Shown here in pieces: positions 45,481-54,626 of a stretch of DNA of 64,000 nt. The notes below the pieces were generated by a model. It had not been told where the DNA came from. It searched no databases and was given only the letters and a program-made list of their open reading frames with translations. Source of the stretch: CAVYXZ01 sp965223835 (lineage in GTDB: Bacteria > Chloroflexota > Anaerolineae > Aggregatilineales > Phototrophicaceae); NCBI GenBank assembly GCA_965223835.1, contig CBDCXQ010000001.1, positions 2,666,001 to 2,730,000 on the forward strand. Reading direction: 5' to 3'. The translations under genes and the position numbers were made by a program. Within the stretch, counting starts at the first letter, position 1; each line of letters starts with the position of its first letter.

Positions 45481-46884
45481 ATGCCAAAGCTGTTTTGGCT
45501 GCTGATAATAACGCTGCTAGGCTTAACCATTCCGGCGATGACAGAAGCACAGGCAACTGAGCAACCTGCCGATTGCCCCACCATTGTTCAAACCGCGATT
45601 ACGCTTACGAGCGAACGCTGTGAGAACACCGACGAAAATCAGGTATGCTATGGACATCTCGTGCTGGATGCCCAGCCGCGCGCGGGCTTGGACCCTTTCG
45701 CCTTTGCTGAACCCGGTGACATTGTGGATGTGGTGGCTGTTCAGAGTTTGCGCCTCAGTGCATTAGATACGGACAGTGGTCAATGGGGTGTCATCATGAT
45801 GCAGCTTGATGCTACCCTCGCTGATTCACCCGCAACGGATTCGCAGGTGCAGATCCTCCTATTTGGGGATGCAGAATTGAATGATGCTACCCGTTTTCTG
45901 CCCGGTAGTGTGCTGAGCGATACCAACGTATACCAACAACCCGACACAACCAGTCCGATTATCACTTCCATTTTCACCGGCGACGATGTGACGGCCAATG
46001 GTCGGACTGCCGAAACCACCTGGTTACGAGTCAATCTGGCTGAGGGCGCGGGCTGGGTAAGAGCGGATATGGTAACACTAAATGGTGACATCGAAGCACT
46101 AACTGTCATTTCCAACGAAACAGTTAGCGATGATCTAATTGCATTTGGCCCCATGCAAGCTTTCTATTTTCAGAGCGGAATCAATGACGCACCCTGTGCG
46201 GCTGCACCCAACAGTGGGCTGTTGATTCAAACCCCAGAAGGCGTTGCATCTGTTTCAATCTGGATGGATGAGGTTGTGATTCAACTAGACGCCACCGCCT
46301 TCGTCCAGGCTTCACCCGATGGCAATCTGACGGTCAACATTTTAGACGGATCAGCCCAGATCACCGCCCAGGATGAGACGCGTACTGCGGTTGCTGGCAC
46401 GCAAATCGAAGTGCCGATTAACGCTGAATTGATGGCGGAGGCGGTTCCGTCGCCCCCCCAACCCTTTGATCCGGTCGCTGTCCAATCACTACCAATCAGC
46501 CTGCTCAATCAGCCGGTGACTATTCCAGCTCCATTCAACCAACCCACAACCCGGCCAATCGCCGGTTTATGGCAATTTGCCTGGGATGTCGCCAGCCTCG
46601 CGTGTCCCGATGGCACAACCGTGCCCTTTGAGAGTACCGGCATTCCTGGACCAGTGGCGGTAACACCAGAGAGTTTGACCTGGAACCTGACCACGTATGC
46701 CCAATCGACCCCCGGCATCTATCGCAGTAGTTACGTTGATGGCAGCGGCAACTTGCACCAGGACACCTTACAAGTCATTGCCCCGGACCGCATTGTCGGC
46801 GAAAAAATTCTCGATCTAAATTCGCCGGTCTGTACCCTGAATGTGGGGTTCCAGCTACAGTTGGTTCGCCCGGCGGATGAATAG
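45481..46884 (+). CDS. Secreted SH3/FecR-like domain protein
   Basis: 467 residues with a signal peptide (about 1-24). A middle SH3b-like domain (about 140-200, with T-N-V-Y-Q-Q-P-D-T and G-W-V-R-A-D-M) is followed by a FecR-like beta-rich stretch (I-L-D-G-S-A-Q-I-T and V-A-G-T-Q-I-E-V-P, about 250-325) and a C-terminal beta domain. AGGAG lies 5 bases upstream of the ATG. Co-transcribed with the kinase-STAND gene, it may be its outside ligand-binding or cell-wall-sensing partner. Function not established. Confidence 0.8.
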   Translation: MPKLFWLLIITLLGLTIPAMTEAQATEQPADCPTIVQTAITLTSERCENTDENQVCYGHLVLDAQPRAGLDPFAFAEPGDIVDVVAVQSLRLSALDTDSGQWGVIMMQLDATLADSPATDSQVQILLFGDAELNDATRFLPGSVLSDTNVYQQPDTTSPIITSIFTGDDVTANGRTAETTWLRVNLAEGAGWVRADMVTLNGDIEALTVISNETVSDDLIAFGPMQAFYFQSGINDAPCAAAPNSGLLIQTPEGVASVSIWMDEVVIQLDATAFVQASPDGNLTVNILDGSAQITAQDETRTAVAGTQIEVPINAELMAEAVPSPPQPFDPVAVQSLPISLLNQPVTIPAPFNQPTTRPIAGLWQFAWDVASLACPDGTTVPFESTGIPGPVAVTPESLTWNLTTYAQSTPGIYRSSYVDGSGNLHQDTLQVIAPDRIVGEKILDLNSPVCTLNVGFQLQLVRPADE

Positions 46885-49800
46885 GCCACAGCCAATTAAC
46901 ATCGCCAGACCAAATAGCAGCGGCGGCAGCCAACGTCCGAAGCCCGGCAATTCACCCGTCGCCGGGATTTCCCCAGCCCGCAAAAAACGCATTTGCGCAC
47001 AGCTTGGCGTCTGGTTGCTCTGGCTTGTTAGACAGGCTTCATTCACAATTTCGTTGTATTCACTCATTTCACGCACCCGCGTCACAACTGTAATTGCGAC
47101 GCGTTCACCAGCATCTAAAGCGGTCTGGGTGAAGTTTACATCCTGCCCACTGACACTCACCTGGCCGGAAGTGGCTGTGGCTTCGATAATCGCCAGTGCA
47201 TAGGGCATCGAATCGGCAATCTGTAAGTCCAAAGCAGTTTCATTTGTAGGATTAATCACTCGCAAGGTGTAGGTAACGACCGTTCCCGGACTGGCGACGG
47301 GTGGCTCACCAATTTTGAGCAGGTAAGGTTCATCAATCACCAACACACGCTGACCGTTACTTGTGACAATCGTCCGTCCAGAGGTAGAATCAGTTCCATC
47401 AGTTGAAACACTCAGGTCAATCACTGCCGATTCACCACCGCCGATCGTCCCAATCGCACAAAAAACGACGCCCTCATCTTCGATGCAAACCGGTTCCCCT
47501 GGTCGCGATGATAAGAAGCGCACGCCGGGTCGCAACGCCTCAGCAACCTGAACATTATTGACCGCCGCTGACCCAGCATTCGCGATAATGATGTCAAACC
47601 CGGCCTCATCCGTCGCTTTGGTCACACCAATAGCCGGAGTCAGGGTTGCGGTGGGCGTGAAAGTTGGCAACAAGGTCGGTGTCAAGGTAAGTGTAGGCGA
47701 TGGTGTAATAGTAAAAGTTGGCGTGTGCGTACTCGTTGCTGTAAGCGTATGCGTCGCAGTTGGGGTACGTGTTGCTGTCAGCGATGGGGTAACGGTCCAC
47801 GTCGAGGTGACGGTGCTTGATGGTGTCGCAGTGTTTGTAGCCGTTGCAGTGTTAGATGCGGTCACAGTCGGTGAAGCTGTTATCGTAGATGTTGGCGTTG
47901 GCGTACTCGTGGATACTGGTGTGATTGTAATTGTCGGTGACATCGTAATGGTGCCGCTAGCGGTTGGTATGAACGTTGAAGTAATGACAACTGTCGGTTG
48001 CAGTCCACTTGCAGGCGGGTCCGGGTCGGTCACAATAATCGTGCGGGTAATCGTGTCGGTACCACCGGGTCCCGTAACAGTTAACCGGACGGTGTAGGTT
48101 CCCGGATTAGTATAAACGTGACTGGGGTTTTGCAGCGTGCTAGTCTGCCCATCACCAAAACGCCACAGGTAAGTATCAATCAGGCCCGCTGATTGGTCGG
48201 TAAAATCAACAGTCAATGGTGCATCACCAGTAGTTGGACTTGCCGCAAATTGTGCGTCGGGCGGCCCCAACACGACTTGAATACATTGCGCAAATTCAGA
48301 GGTGTCGCCCGTGACTGTGTTGGTCGCAGTCGCTGTAATCCATTCGCCCAACGCCAAACCGGTGAGATCAACCGAGAAGGCCGCATTACCGGCACCATTG
48401 GTCGTCACAGTAACAGTTGTCAGCGTATTTTCACCCTCACCATGATCGGAAGGATCACAGGCTGAATTGACGAAAAGCTCCAGGTCGAAAACGACATTCC
48501 CACTGCTATTAAACGTGCCAGTTAACGTCGTGGTGGTCGTGCCATCAAATTCCGCAGTTGTGATAATGGGAAAATTTTGTCGCCCGTTGGGGCCACTATC
48601 ACCATCGCCAACATCATTCGCAGTCACTCCATCGGGCACAATATCAATGCCAAGTTCGGTATTGTTAGAAATTAGATTTCCCGTCAGCGTATTGCCAGTA
48701 CCTGCGGCCAGCGTGACCCCATCAGCACCATTATTGGCAATTGTATTGCCGATAATCTGGGAGTCGGTCACGGCTCCATTGATGAGGATACCACTTGCCA
48801 TGTTCCCCGCAGCACCCCCGGTTGCATCCAGGCCAATGGTATTGTTGGTAATCACCGTCATCGTCGCAAGGTCCTCTAGGCGGATGCCAGTACCTACATT
48901 GGCTGCTAGCGTATTGCCTGTGATCGAGGTGTCATCCGCGCCATCCAGTTCAATGCCAGCACCGTTGTTGCCAATCGGGATCGTGCCGACGAAGTCGTCC
49001 AGGCCGATTCGATTGCCACTAATTGCAGTGCTCGTGGAACCAAAATTGACCAGTATCCCACCTGTTCCATTATCACCAATCGTATTATTGCTGATGATTG
49101 TATTGTCCGATGTCGAAATCTGGATTCCGAAGTCGTCGTTACCAATTCCGGTTGTGCCAAAAGCCCCATCCAGACCAATTCGATTGCCAATAATCTGATT
49201 ATCGGGGCTACCTTGTACCCAGACTCCGTAGTCACCGTTGCCAGAAATTGTATTATTCTGAATCACATTGTCACTGCTCATAGGGGTTATATGGATCCCG
49301 CTCAACGCATTGCCCAGATCAATCGTGCCAGTCCCACCGTCAATGCCAATACGATTGCCTTCAACAATATTATTGTCGCTATCATCAATCGTAATGCCGT
49401 TTAGCGCATTGGCAGAAATAATATTTGCAGCTGCGCCTGCCCCCCCAATTCGATTATGATCTGACCCCGTCGTTAACCGGATACCATTACCACCGTTGCC
49501 TTCCGCCGCAGTACCAGTTGCGTCGGTCCCAATCAGATTTCCTTCAATAATGTTGGGTGCCGCCAGCGTTCCAGCATCCACCAACACGATACCATCATCA
49601 CCATTCAGATGAATGTGATTACCCTGATTCGCAGCCGTACCGCCAATCTGATTACCATTCCCGTCCACAATGATGATGCCGTAGACATCAAAATTGGTAA
49701 TCTCAAGGCCGAATATCCGATTATTATCCGTGTTGATGAATAGCCCATGATCTAGATTATTGACCGGTGGCGGCGGGGGTGGTGACATACTACCGTCTAG

Positions 49801-50106
49801 CGTGATCTGCTGATTTCCATTGATGGTCACATTATTGGCGGTCAGTGGGGGCAGCGGACCACCAGCGGTTCCGCCATCATTGACAAAGATCGTCCCCGAC
49901 ACCGCAAAATCTATGATGTCATCATCGTTAGCCGCAAGCAGTGCTGCCCGCAATGTACAATTTGCCACATCCGGGCAGGTGCCTGATCCATCGTCAAGCA
50001 AACTCGTAACAGTGATGGTGATGCCCTGTGACGTCGCAAACCAAACGGATTGTGCCAGAAGGAAAATGAGAATCGATGCCGTTATGGTTAGGATTCTACG
50101 TCTCAT
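46855..50106 (-). CDS. Giant secreted right-handed beta-helix/PKD/DUF11 protein with possible sortase tail
   Basis: 1083 residues from the ATG at 50106 (GTG at 50118 is possible). Signal peptide, then a right-handed beta-helix of N-x-I-x-G-N-x-I-G rungs (about 60-520), a beta domain, a PKD domain (about 625-700, P-L-T-V-D-F-T-D and Y-L-W-R-F-G-D-G), a Thr/Pro linker, and two DUF11-like segments. The tail has I1047-P-A-T-G, a hydrophobic helix and R-R at the end, like an L-P-x-T-G sorting signal with Ile in place of Leu. Probably anchored at the cell surface. Its end overlaps the convergent SH3/FecR gene by 30 bases. Confidence 0.82.
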   Translation of the reverse strand: MRRRILTITASILIFLLAQSVWFATSQGITITVTSLLDDGSGTCPDVANCTLRAALLAANDDDIIDFAVSGTIFVNDGGTAGGPLPPLTANNVTINGNQQITLDGSMSPPPPPPVNNLDHGLFINTDNNRIFGLEITNFDVYGIIIVDGNGNQIGGTAANQGNHIHLNGDDGIVLVDAGTLAAPNIIEGNLIGTDATGTAAEGNGGNGIRLTTGSDHNRIGGAGAAANIISANALNGITIDDSDNNIVEGNRIGIDGGTGTIDLGNALSGIHITPMSSDNVIQNNTISGNGDYGVWVQGSPDNQIIGNRIGLDGAFGTTGIGNDDFGIQISTSDNTIISNNTIGDNGTGGILVNFGSTSTAISGNRIGLDDFVGTIPIGNNGAGIELDGADDTSITGNTLAANVGTGIRLEDLATMTVITNNTIGLDATGGAAGNMASGILINGAVTDSQIIGNTIANNGADGVTLAAGTGNTLTGNLISNNTELGIDIVPDGVTANDVGDGDSGPNGRQNFPIITTAEFDGTTTTTLTGTFNSSGNVVFDLELFVNSACDPSDHGEGENTLTTVTVTTNGAGNAAFSVDLTGLALGEWITATATNTVTGDTSEFAQCIQVVLGPPDAQFAASPTTGDAPLTVDFTDQSAGLIDTYLWRFGDGQTSTLQNPSHVYTNPGTYTVRLTVTGPGGTDTITRTIIVTDPDPPASGLQPTVVITSTFIPTASGTITMSPTITITPVSTSTPTPTSTITASPTVTASNTATATNTATPSSTVTSTWTVTPSLTATRTPTATHTLTATSTHTPTFTITPSPTLTLTPTLLPTFTPTATLTPAIGVTKATDEAGFDIIIANAGSAAVNNVQVAEALRPGVRFLSSRPGEPVCIEDEGVVFCAIGTIGGGESAVIDLSVSTDGTDSTSGRTIVTSNGQRVLVIDEPYLLKIGEPPVASPGTVVTYTLRVINPTNETALDLQIADSMPYALAIIEATATSGQVSVSGQDVNFTQTALDAGERVAITVVTRVREMSEYNEIVNEACLTSQSNQTPSCAQMRFLRAGEIPATGELPGFGRWLPPLLFGLAMLIGCGLFIRRANQL
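47640..47990. repeat. Degenerate short tandem repeat coding the Thr/Ser/Pro linker
   Basis: Imperfect GTTGGyGTn-like units, read on the minus strand as a Thr-Pro-Thr-Ala-Thr-rich linker after the PKD domain. Similar to the array at 38945-39330, consistent with a shared linker origin. Confidence 0.75.
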
Positions 50107-50411
50107 TCTGGACCACACATTCTGACCAGTTACAGGCTGCGAAAATATACAGGACCGATAGGAGTAATCTAAAGAAATAGGATAGCGCTGTTAAATTAGC
50201 CGTTTGTTGCGACCAATGTGTTCAACAATCGCCATCACTAATTTAACCCTCGTTTCAAAACAACCTAAAGTATTATTTCACATATTCTTGTGCTGCGCTA
50301 AAGTTTGTGCTGTTGTTGCAGATTTCAAATATTATCAACCACATACCTATCATGTAGTTAACATGCCGTCCATTTTCAGCAATCGATGCGACCAATTTAC
50401 TGGATAAATCG
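50107..50411. other. AT-rich intergenic region, longest gene-free stretch
   Basis: About 305 bases between the beta-helix gene start and the end of the KduD-like gene. It holds a perfect 10-bp inverted repeat, GTTAAATTAG (50190-50199) and CTAATTTAAC (50238-50247), with a 38-base spacer, and a possible minus-strand -10 (TATATT read from 50144-50149) about 40 bases before the beta-helix ATG. No convincing gene. Confidence 0.5.
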
Positions 50412-51179
50412 CTAACGCCCCATCCAACCACCATCAACTGTCATGACGGTGCCATGCATATAGTCGGACGCGGTTGATGCTAAAAACACCGTAACACCCT
50501 TAAGATCATCTGGCGTCCCCCAACGCCCAACCGGAATGCGACTGACAATGGCCGGATTGCGCACCGGGTCTGTCTGTAACGCAGCCGTGTTGTCGGTTCT
50601 AACGTACCCTGGTGCAATCGCATTCACGTTTATCCCCAATGGAGCCAGTTCGTTCGCCAGGGCCTTCGTAATCCCCACGACACCGTGTTTAGCCGCTGCA
50701 TAAGCTGGAACCGTAATGCCACCCTGGAATGACAGTAGTGAGGCGACTTGAATAATCTTGCCCTGGCCTTGCTTAACCATCACTCGCGCTGACGCCTGTG
50801 AAAGAAAAAATATGGCATTCAAATTCACTTGCATGACAGCGTTCCAATCGGTTTGGCTATATTCCAGAATTGATTGACGCCGTACAATCCCAGCATTGTT
50901 CACCAGAATATCCAAATGCTCCCAGGTTTCGACAATCTGTCCGACCAGCCCATCAAGCTGTTCAGGCGATGCCTGTTGCAAGTCACATTGCACTGGTAAA
51001 AAGCGACGACCCAGCATTTCTACTTGCTTAGCGGTTTCCTCGTAGCGAGTGTTATACACGCCAGCAATGTCAGCACCGGCCTCGGCCAGCGCAACCGCCA
51101 TCGCCTGTCCAATGCCACGACCAACGCCCGTCACCAGAGCGACTTGACCATCGACACGAAATAGATCCAATATTGTCAT
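50412..51179 (-). CDS. SDR family oxidoreductase, KduD-like
   Basis: 255 residues. Rossmann T-G-V-G-R-G-I-G, N-N-A-G, catalytic Ser and Y-A-A-A-K, and the C-terminal V-D-G-G-W-M-G-R. Closest in feel to 2-keto-3-deoxygluconate (2-deoxy-D-gluconate) 3-dehydrogenases of pectin/uronate breakdown. Start 51179 is supported by GGAG 5-8 bases upstream. A close paralog, also a KduD-like SDR, lies immediately upstream on the same strand (14 bases). Confidence 0.85.
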   Translation of the reverse strand: MTILDLFRVDGQVALVTGVGRGIGQAMAVALAEAGADIAGVYNTRYEETAKQVEMLGRRFLPVQCDLQQASPEQLDGLVGQIVETWEHLDILVNNAGIVRRQSILEYSQTDWNAVMQVNLNAIFFLSQASARVMVKQGQGKIIQVASLLSFQGGITVPAYAAAKHGVVGITKALANELAPLGINVNAIAPGYVRTDNTAALQTDPVRNPAIVSRIPVGRWGTPDDLKGVTVFLASTASDYMHGTVMTVDGGWMGR

Positions 51180-51193
51180 AAGGTCTCCGTCAT

Positions 51194-51952
51194 TTAGCGA
51201 CTCAACCATCCGCCATCAACCGGCACGGTCGTCCCACTCACAAAACTGGCCGCATCGGAAGCGAAAAATACGACCAGACCTTTTAAGTCGTCGGTCGTGC
51301 CCCACCTCCCAGCCGGGATACGATCTAAAATCATATGATAGCGCTCGGCATCATTCACCAGCGCATCGGTCATATCCGTCTTGATATAGCCTGGCGCGAT
51401 CGCGTTCACGGTCACACCCTGCCCCGACCACTCATTCGAGAAACTCTTGACCATCTGAACAATGCCGCCCTTTGATGCGGCATACGCCGGGACATATAAT
51501 CCACCTGCATAGCTCATCATTGACGCAATATTGATAATGCGTCCATAGCCTTTTGCCAGCATGTGCCGGGCTGCCAGTTGGTTCAGTAGAAAGACCGACT
51601 TAAGGTTGACATCTATCACAGCATCCATTTCGGCTACCGGAAATTCATGCGCCGGGTAGCGCCGCTGGATGCCATGATTGGCAACAAGAATATCCAGCGT
51701 GCCAAGTTTTTCCAGACTCCCCGCGAACAAACGCTTAACTTCGTCGCGCACTGCAAGGTCCGCCTGAATGGGAATTGCAACGTGGCCGGTCTTCACCGAC
51801 AGTTCTTCGGCAGTCGTATACACCCGCTCGCTAACCCCGGAAATCACGACTTCAGCCCCTGCCTCTAGCAAGGCTTCGGCTAATCCACGACCAATCCCCC
51901 GGCTGCCACCCGTTACCAGTGCTTTCTTTCCGGTCAGGTCAAAAACACTCAT
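51194..51952 (-). CDS. SDR family oxidoreductase, KduD-like paralog
   Basis: 252 residues: T-G-G-S-R-G-I-G, Y-A-A-S-K, V-D-G-G-W-L-S-R. Shares the I-P-x-G-R-W-G-T-x-D-D-L-K-G segment with its neighbour, so the two look like a tandem duplication. Overlaps the Gfo/Idh gene by 4 bases. Likely a second sugar-acid dehydrogenase with a different substrate. Confidence 0.85.
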   Translation of the reverse strand: MSVFDLTGKKALVTGGSRGIGRGLAEALLEAGAEVVISGVSERVYTTAEELSVKTGHVAIPIQADLAVRDEVKRLFAGSLEKLGTLDILVANHGIQRRYPAHEFPVAEMDAVIDVNLKSVFLLNQLAARHMLAKGYGRIINIASMMSYAGGLYVPAYAASKGGIVQMVKSFSNEWSGQGVTVNAIAPGYIKTDMTDALVNDAERYHMILDRIPAGRWGTTDDLKGLVVFFASDAASFVSGTTVPVDGGWLSR

Positions 51953-52944
51953 CTGGTCCCGCGCCCCTCACGATAGCTTGCTAAAATCTGGTCGATAACC
52001 TTAGCAGTACGTGCGCCACTCACACCGGTGCTGGGGCAGGTTCCCACACCCCGCAACTCGTCCACAATCGTCTGGATTAACGGCTGCTGCACATGGGGAG
52101 GATTAGCGATCTCGAAGGTCTGGGTTCCCTCAACCGTCGTTAAAATGATGGGGGATTCATCGAATGCTGAAAAGGTAACTTTACCCTGTGTACCGATAAT
52201 CTCCATCAGGTCAACTTCCTGGAAACTGGTAAAGCACCAGTTACCGCTACCCACGACCCCCGATTCAAACTCAAAGCTGGCGCATACAATATCTTCGGCT
52301 GGATAGTAGCCACCCTGATTGGTCGCGATGCCGTGCAAATTTGTGATTGGGCCCAACACATAATCCAGGAAATCGAGCATATGCGAACCCATATCCACGA
52401 AAATCCCACCACCAGCAATCGCCGGAATCACCCGCCATGCCAGATTGTCGCGGTCCATATAGCCTGGTCGCAAGCGTTGGTGCAACATAACAGTCGCCGT
52501 TCGCGGCTCACCAATCACACCGTTATCGATCAATTCTTTTACCTTCAACATTCGCGGCAGCGCCCGGCGATAGTAGGCAACAAACAGTGGTACATTCGCC
52601 GCCTGACAGGCATCAATCATCGTCTGGCATTCAGCATAATCCAGAGCCATCGGTTTCTCGACATAAACGGGTTTCCCCGCAGCCGCGGCCATCAGCGTGT
52701 AGGCTTTATGTGAATCAGGTGGCGTCGCGATAGAAATCGCATCAACTTCTGGATCATCAATAAGCGACTGAGCGTCATCGTACCAGCGGGGAACGTGATG
52801 ACGCCGCGCATAATCTTCTGCCAGATGTCCAGTGCGCCGCATCACAGCGACCAGTTCAGAATGGTTAGCTTTCTGGAAGCCGGGACCGCTTTTGACTTCC
52901 GTCACATTCCCAACGCCGATTATCCCCCAGCGGACCGTATTCAT
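51949..52944 (-). CDS. Gfo/Idh/MocA family oxidoreductase
   Basis: 331 residues. NAD(P)-binding G-I-I-G-V-G-N-V at the start, and the E-K-P-M-A-L catalytic-Lys motif near residue 96. Members oxidise or reduce sugars and inositols. Middle gene of the minus-strand sugar operon; its stop overlaps the start of the next gene by 4 bases. Confidence 0.88.
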   Translation of the reverse strand: MNTVRWGIIGVGNVTEVKSGPGFQKANHSELVAVMRRTGHLAEDYARRHHVPRWYDDAQSLIDDPEVDAISIATPPDSHKAYTLMAAAAGKPVYVEKPMALDYAECQTMIDACQAANVPLFVAYYRRALPRMLKVKELIDNGVIGEPRTATVMLHQRLRPGYMDRDNLAWRVIPAIAGGGIFVDMGSHMLDFLDYVLGPITNLHGIATNQGGYYPAEDIVCASFEFESGVVGSGNWCFTSFQEVDLMEIIGTQGKVTFSAFDESPIILTTVEGTQTFEIANPPHVQQPLIQTIVDELRGVGTCPSTGVSGARTAKVIDQILASYREGRGTR

Positions 52945-52952
52945 AGCACACC

Positions 52953-53339
52953 CTATAGCATCGGTTGGGCGCGCTGGGCCAATTGCAGGGGGACTCCCCA
53001 GGGATCACGCAAAAAGACAAGTTGATCGCCCGCGGGCGTGGTACTGATTTCACCGTCCTGGGTTGCACCGGCGGCCACCAACCGGTCAATGTCCGCTTGC
53101 ATATCACCTGCAACAAACGCAATATGGAACATTAATGGATTCATGCTGCGATAATCCGGCATGGGTGAAAGCGGGTTGTTATACACTTCAATCAAAACCA
53201 CACCTGCATCATCGACAAAAAAATGGGTCTCATTGGCATCTTTGTGCGCTCGCAACACCTTCATCCCCAGATGTTCAACATACCAGTTCACCATTTCGGT
53301 CGGTTTCTCAACGTTAATGGCAAAATGTTCAATCTTCAT
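52953..53339 (-). CDS. VOC superfamily (glyoxalase-like) protein
   Basis: 128 residues forming a vicinal-oxygen-chelate fold: H-F-A-I-N-V at the start, D-D-A-G-V-V-L-I-E-V-Y in the middle, and L-R-D-P-W-G-V-P-L-Q near the end. Metal ligands His and Glu are present. Role unknown; its place in a sugar operon suggests an epimerase, isomerase or detoxifying function. AAAGGA precedes the ATG. Confidence 0.82.
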   Translation of the reverse strand: MKIEHFAINVEKPTEMVNWYVEHLGMKVLRAHKDANETHFFVDDAGVVLIEVYNNPLSPMPDYRSMNPLMFHIAFVAGDMQADIDRLVAAGATQDGEISTTPAGDQLVFLRDPWGVPLQLAQRAQPML

Positions 53340-53475
53340 GAAATTTCCTTTATATGCACAGAAACTAAAACAGACACGCTAACTTTGGAGCATTGTCTAT
53401 CATACATGGGCAGGGATTGTATGCCAAACATGACCCACGAACAAATCTTAGGCACATAGCGCAAACAATAGCTTG

Positions 53476-53500
53476 TTGATGACGCTGTATTCGTCGTCAA
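53476..53500 (-). terminator. Stem-loop after the D-2-hydroxyacid dehydrogenase gene
   Basis: TTGATGACG (53476-53484) and CGTCGTCAA (53492-53500) pair over 9 bp with one G-T, around a 7-base loop, overlapping the stop codon at 53497. There is no clean T run, so it may act as an attenuator between this gene and the VOC gene. Confidence 0.3.
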
Positions 53501-54513
53501 TAGCCAAGGTCACGACTAATCACATTAAATAAGGGTTCCCCACGAACGTAGCGGCGCAAATTTTCGGCAAATACATTCGTCGCTCGATCATTGTATATGG
53601 CTGTCATGCCACCCACATGTGGAGAAATGATGACATTGGGTAGTTCCCACAGCGGACTATCAACCGGCAGCGGTTCCTCGTCAAATACATCCAGCCCTGC
53701 CCCCGCCAAACGTCCATTTTGCAAAGCAGCAATCAAAGCAGCCTCATCAATCAGGCCACCGCGACCATAATTATAGATATACGCAGTTGGCTTCATCACA
53801 GCTAGCGCTTCAGACCCGATCATGTGCTGGGTTTCCGCTGTCAACGGCGCCAGCATGACAACATGATCGCACTGCGGTAACATGTCGAGCAGGTCAGCCG
53901 CTGGATATAATTGCTCTGGGATAAGGTTGTACGGGTCACCGGTTCCCGATTCGAGATAACCCTTCAGCGCCTGTCGCTGACCAGACCGAGATAATGCCAG
54001 CACCCGCATTCCGAGAGCCTGCGCTTGCCGTGCGACCTCACCACCAATGGCACCATAGCCAACAATGCCGATAGTACTACCACGCAATTCTGGGCTGCTA
54101 AACGTATCCCAGCGATCGTCAGGCCAATGGTTGCTCTGCTTATTTCGCCACAGGTCGGGCAATCTGGCGCGAAACGCCAGCATCATTGCCAGAATCCGTT
54201 CAGCAATCGGCACAGCATGGATACCACTTGTATTCGTAATGGTAACGTCGCTTTCCCATAGCGCCGTATCCATTAAAAAATCTACCCCGGCGCTGCCCAC
54301 CTGGAACCACTTCAGGTTAGGAAAATGTCGCGTCTCACGCATAAGCGCCCCATGCCAGAACATAATCTTAACCTGCTGCCGAATATCAGCCGATACATCC
54401 GCTAACGTTGCCGCAGGGTATTGATGAATCCGCAAACGCGCTGATACCTGCTGCAACGATGCCAATTGCTGATCGCTAAGCGCCAATTGGCTAATAACGA
54501 TGATTGGATCCAT
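53497..54513 (-). CDS. D-isomer 2-hydroxyacid dehydrogenase
   Basis: 338 residues of the D-2-hydroxyacid dehydrogenase family. NAD motif G-I-V-G-Y-G-A-I-G-G, catalytic R in N-Y-G-R-G-G, E in D-E-E-P-L-P and H in S-P-H-V-G-G. It interconverts 2-keto and D-2-hydroxy acids, for example glyoxylate or hydroxypyruvate. Head of a minus-strand group, but a 157-base gap with a hairpin separates it from the VOC gene. Confidence 0.88.
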   Translation of the reverse strand: MDPIIVISQLALSDQQLASLQQVSARLRIHQYPAATLADVSADIRQQVKIMFWHGALMRETRHFPNLKWFQVGSAGVDFLMDTALWESDVTITNTSGIHAVPIAERILAMMLAFRARLPDLWRNKQSNHWPDDRWDTFSSPELRGSTIGIVGYGAIGGEVARQAQALGMRVLALSRSGQRQALKGYLESGTGDPYNLIPEQLYPAADLLDMLPQCDHVVMLAPLTAETQHMIGSEALAVMKPTAYIYNYGRGGLIDEAALIAALQNGRLAGAGLDVFDEEPLPVDSPLWELPNVIISPHVGGMTAIYNDRATNVFAENLRRYVRGEPLFNVISRDLGY

Positions 54514-54626
54514 GTGTTTCGCCTTATCTCATAATTCGAAGAACTATTAGCAGCCAGCCAGGAGATCTGCCAACTATGCCACACACAATGGCAATTGAGC
54601 GTAGAATAGAGGCGGAGGATAATGTT

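Noticed and set aside
50204..50407. 67-codon frame in the intergenic region
   Set aside because: No ATG/GTG start with a ribosome site, AT-rich, no family features.
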